A stretch of 52,055 nt of DNA from Pleomorphomonas sp. (GTDB taxonomy: Bacteria; Pseudomonadota; Alphaproteobacteria; Rhizobiales; Pleomorphomonadaceae): positions 1 to 52,055 of the forward strand of contig JARKNW010000108.1 of the NCBI GenBank assembly GCA_029976075.1, read 5' to 3'. Of this stretch, positions 51,994 through 52,055 are shown piece by piece (position 1 is the stretch's first letter; each line of letters starts with the position of its first letter). Below the pieces are notes generated by a model. It was not told the DNA's origin. It saw only the letters and a program-made list of their open reading frames with translations, and did not search any database. Position numbers and translations under genes: made by a program.

Positions 51994-52055
51994 CGAGGGT
52001 CGGATCGTGAGAGTGCTGACCGTTTGATGGGCCGAGCTAGAGTTTGATCGCCCTC

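Overview
The window is about 52 kb of GC-rich alphaproteobacterial chromosome, most likely from the order Hyphomicrobiales (Rhizobiales). Diagnostic neighbourhoods are irr divergent from fabA-fabB-fabI, rnd-lptC-lptA-lptB-rpoN-hpf-ptsN, hsp20 followed by a DUF1150 gene, mmcB, uppP next to an NDUFA9-like gene with gst-queG nearby, hisB-DUF2628-hisH-hisA, and a mosaic intergenic repeat at the right end. A very large pyruvate:ferredoxin/flavodoxin oxidoreductase, a flavodiiron protein and ferrous-iron uptake genes suggest a facultatively anaerobic or microaerobic lifestyle, of the kind seen in Pleomorphomonas-like bacteria. The genus is an inference and cannot be fixed from this sequence alone. 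No phage, insertion sequence, integrase or CRISPR array was seen.

Layout, left to right. 1-930: the 3' end of addA, then trxA. 1000-3874: feoA-feoB-feoC on the minus strand, sharing a bidirectional terminator with trxA. 3875-4693: an AT-richer regulatory gap with an FNR/FixK-type box. 4694-9322: nifJ, facing fpr (minus) across two hairpins. 10586-13464: a small membrane protein and the minus-strand cluster hisB-DUF2628-hisH-hisA. 13728-18881: an MFS exporter, queG, gst, uppP and an NDUFA9-like dehydrogenase. 19099-19183: tRNA-Leu(CAG) with a clear sigma-70 promoter. 19432-27673: flavodiiron protein, ribonuclease D, LPS-export genes lptCAB, rpoN, hpf, ptsN, mmcB. 27860-32295: a divergent PhaZ-like protein, hsp20 under an apparent RpoH promoter and ROSE RNA thermometer, DUF1150, an uncharacterised alpha/beta-hydrolase-like protein and a DUF1624 membrane protein. 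32373-35766: fabI, fabB, fabA and divergent irr. 35836-40072: a GntR regulator, a BadF-type sugar kinase, gabD and an RluA-type pseudouridine synthase. 40148-47726: a TadG-like protein and a sugar-use block (FucU/RbsD, ribokinase, xylulokinase, GH3 beta-glucosidase). 47727-52055: a structured non-coding stretch, an HD-GYP response regulator, a hybrid histidine kinase and the terminal repeat element.

Functional themes. NifJ, Fpr and the flavodiiron protein make a plausible low-oxygen electron-transfer set, consistent with the anaerobic-type operator in front of nifJ. FeoABC and Irr point to iron control. The lpt-rpoN-hpf-ptsN block is the conserved envelope/nitrogen-regulation neighbourhood. 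The kinase/HD-GYP pair looks like a phosphorelay ending in cyclic-di-GMP hydrolysis.

Most worth a second look: a PhaZ homologue whose catalytic Cys and His appear replaced and which carries a helix-hairpin-helix-like tail; a candidate structured small RNA at 47745-47955 (minus); a cluster of GAGTCC motifs and inverted repeats in front of the BadF/GntR genes; the ROSE thermometer in front of hsp20; and the oversized NifJ with its FNR/FixK-type box.
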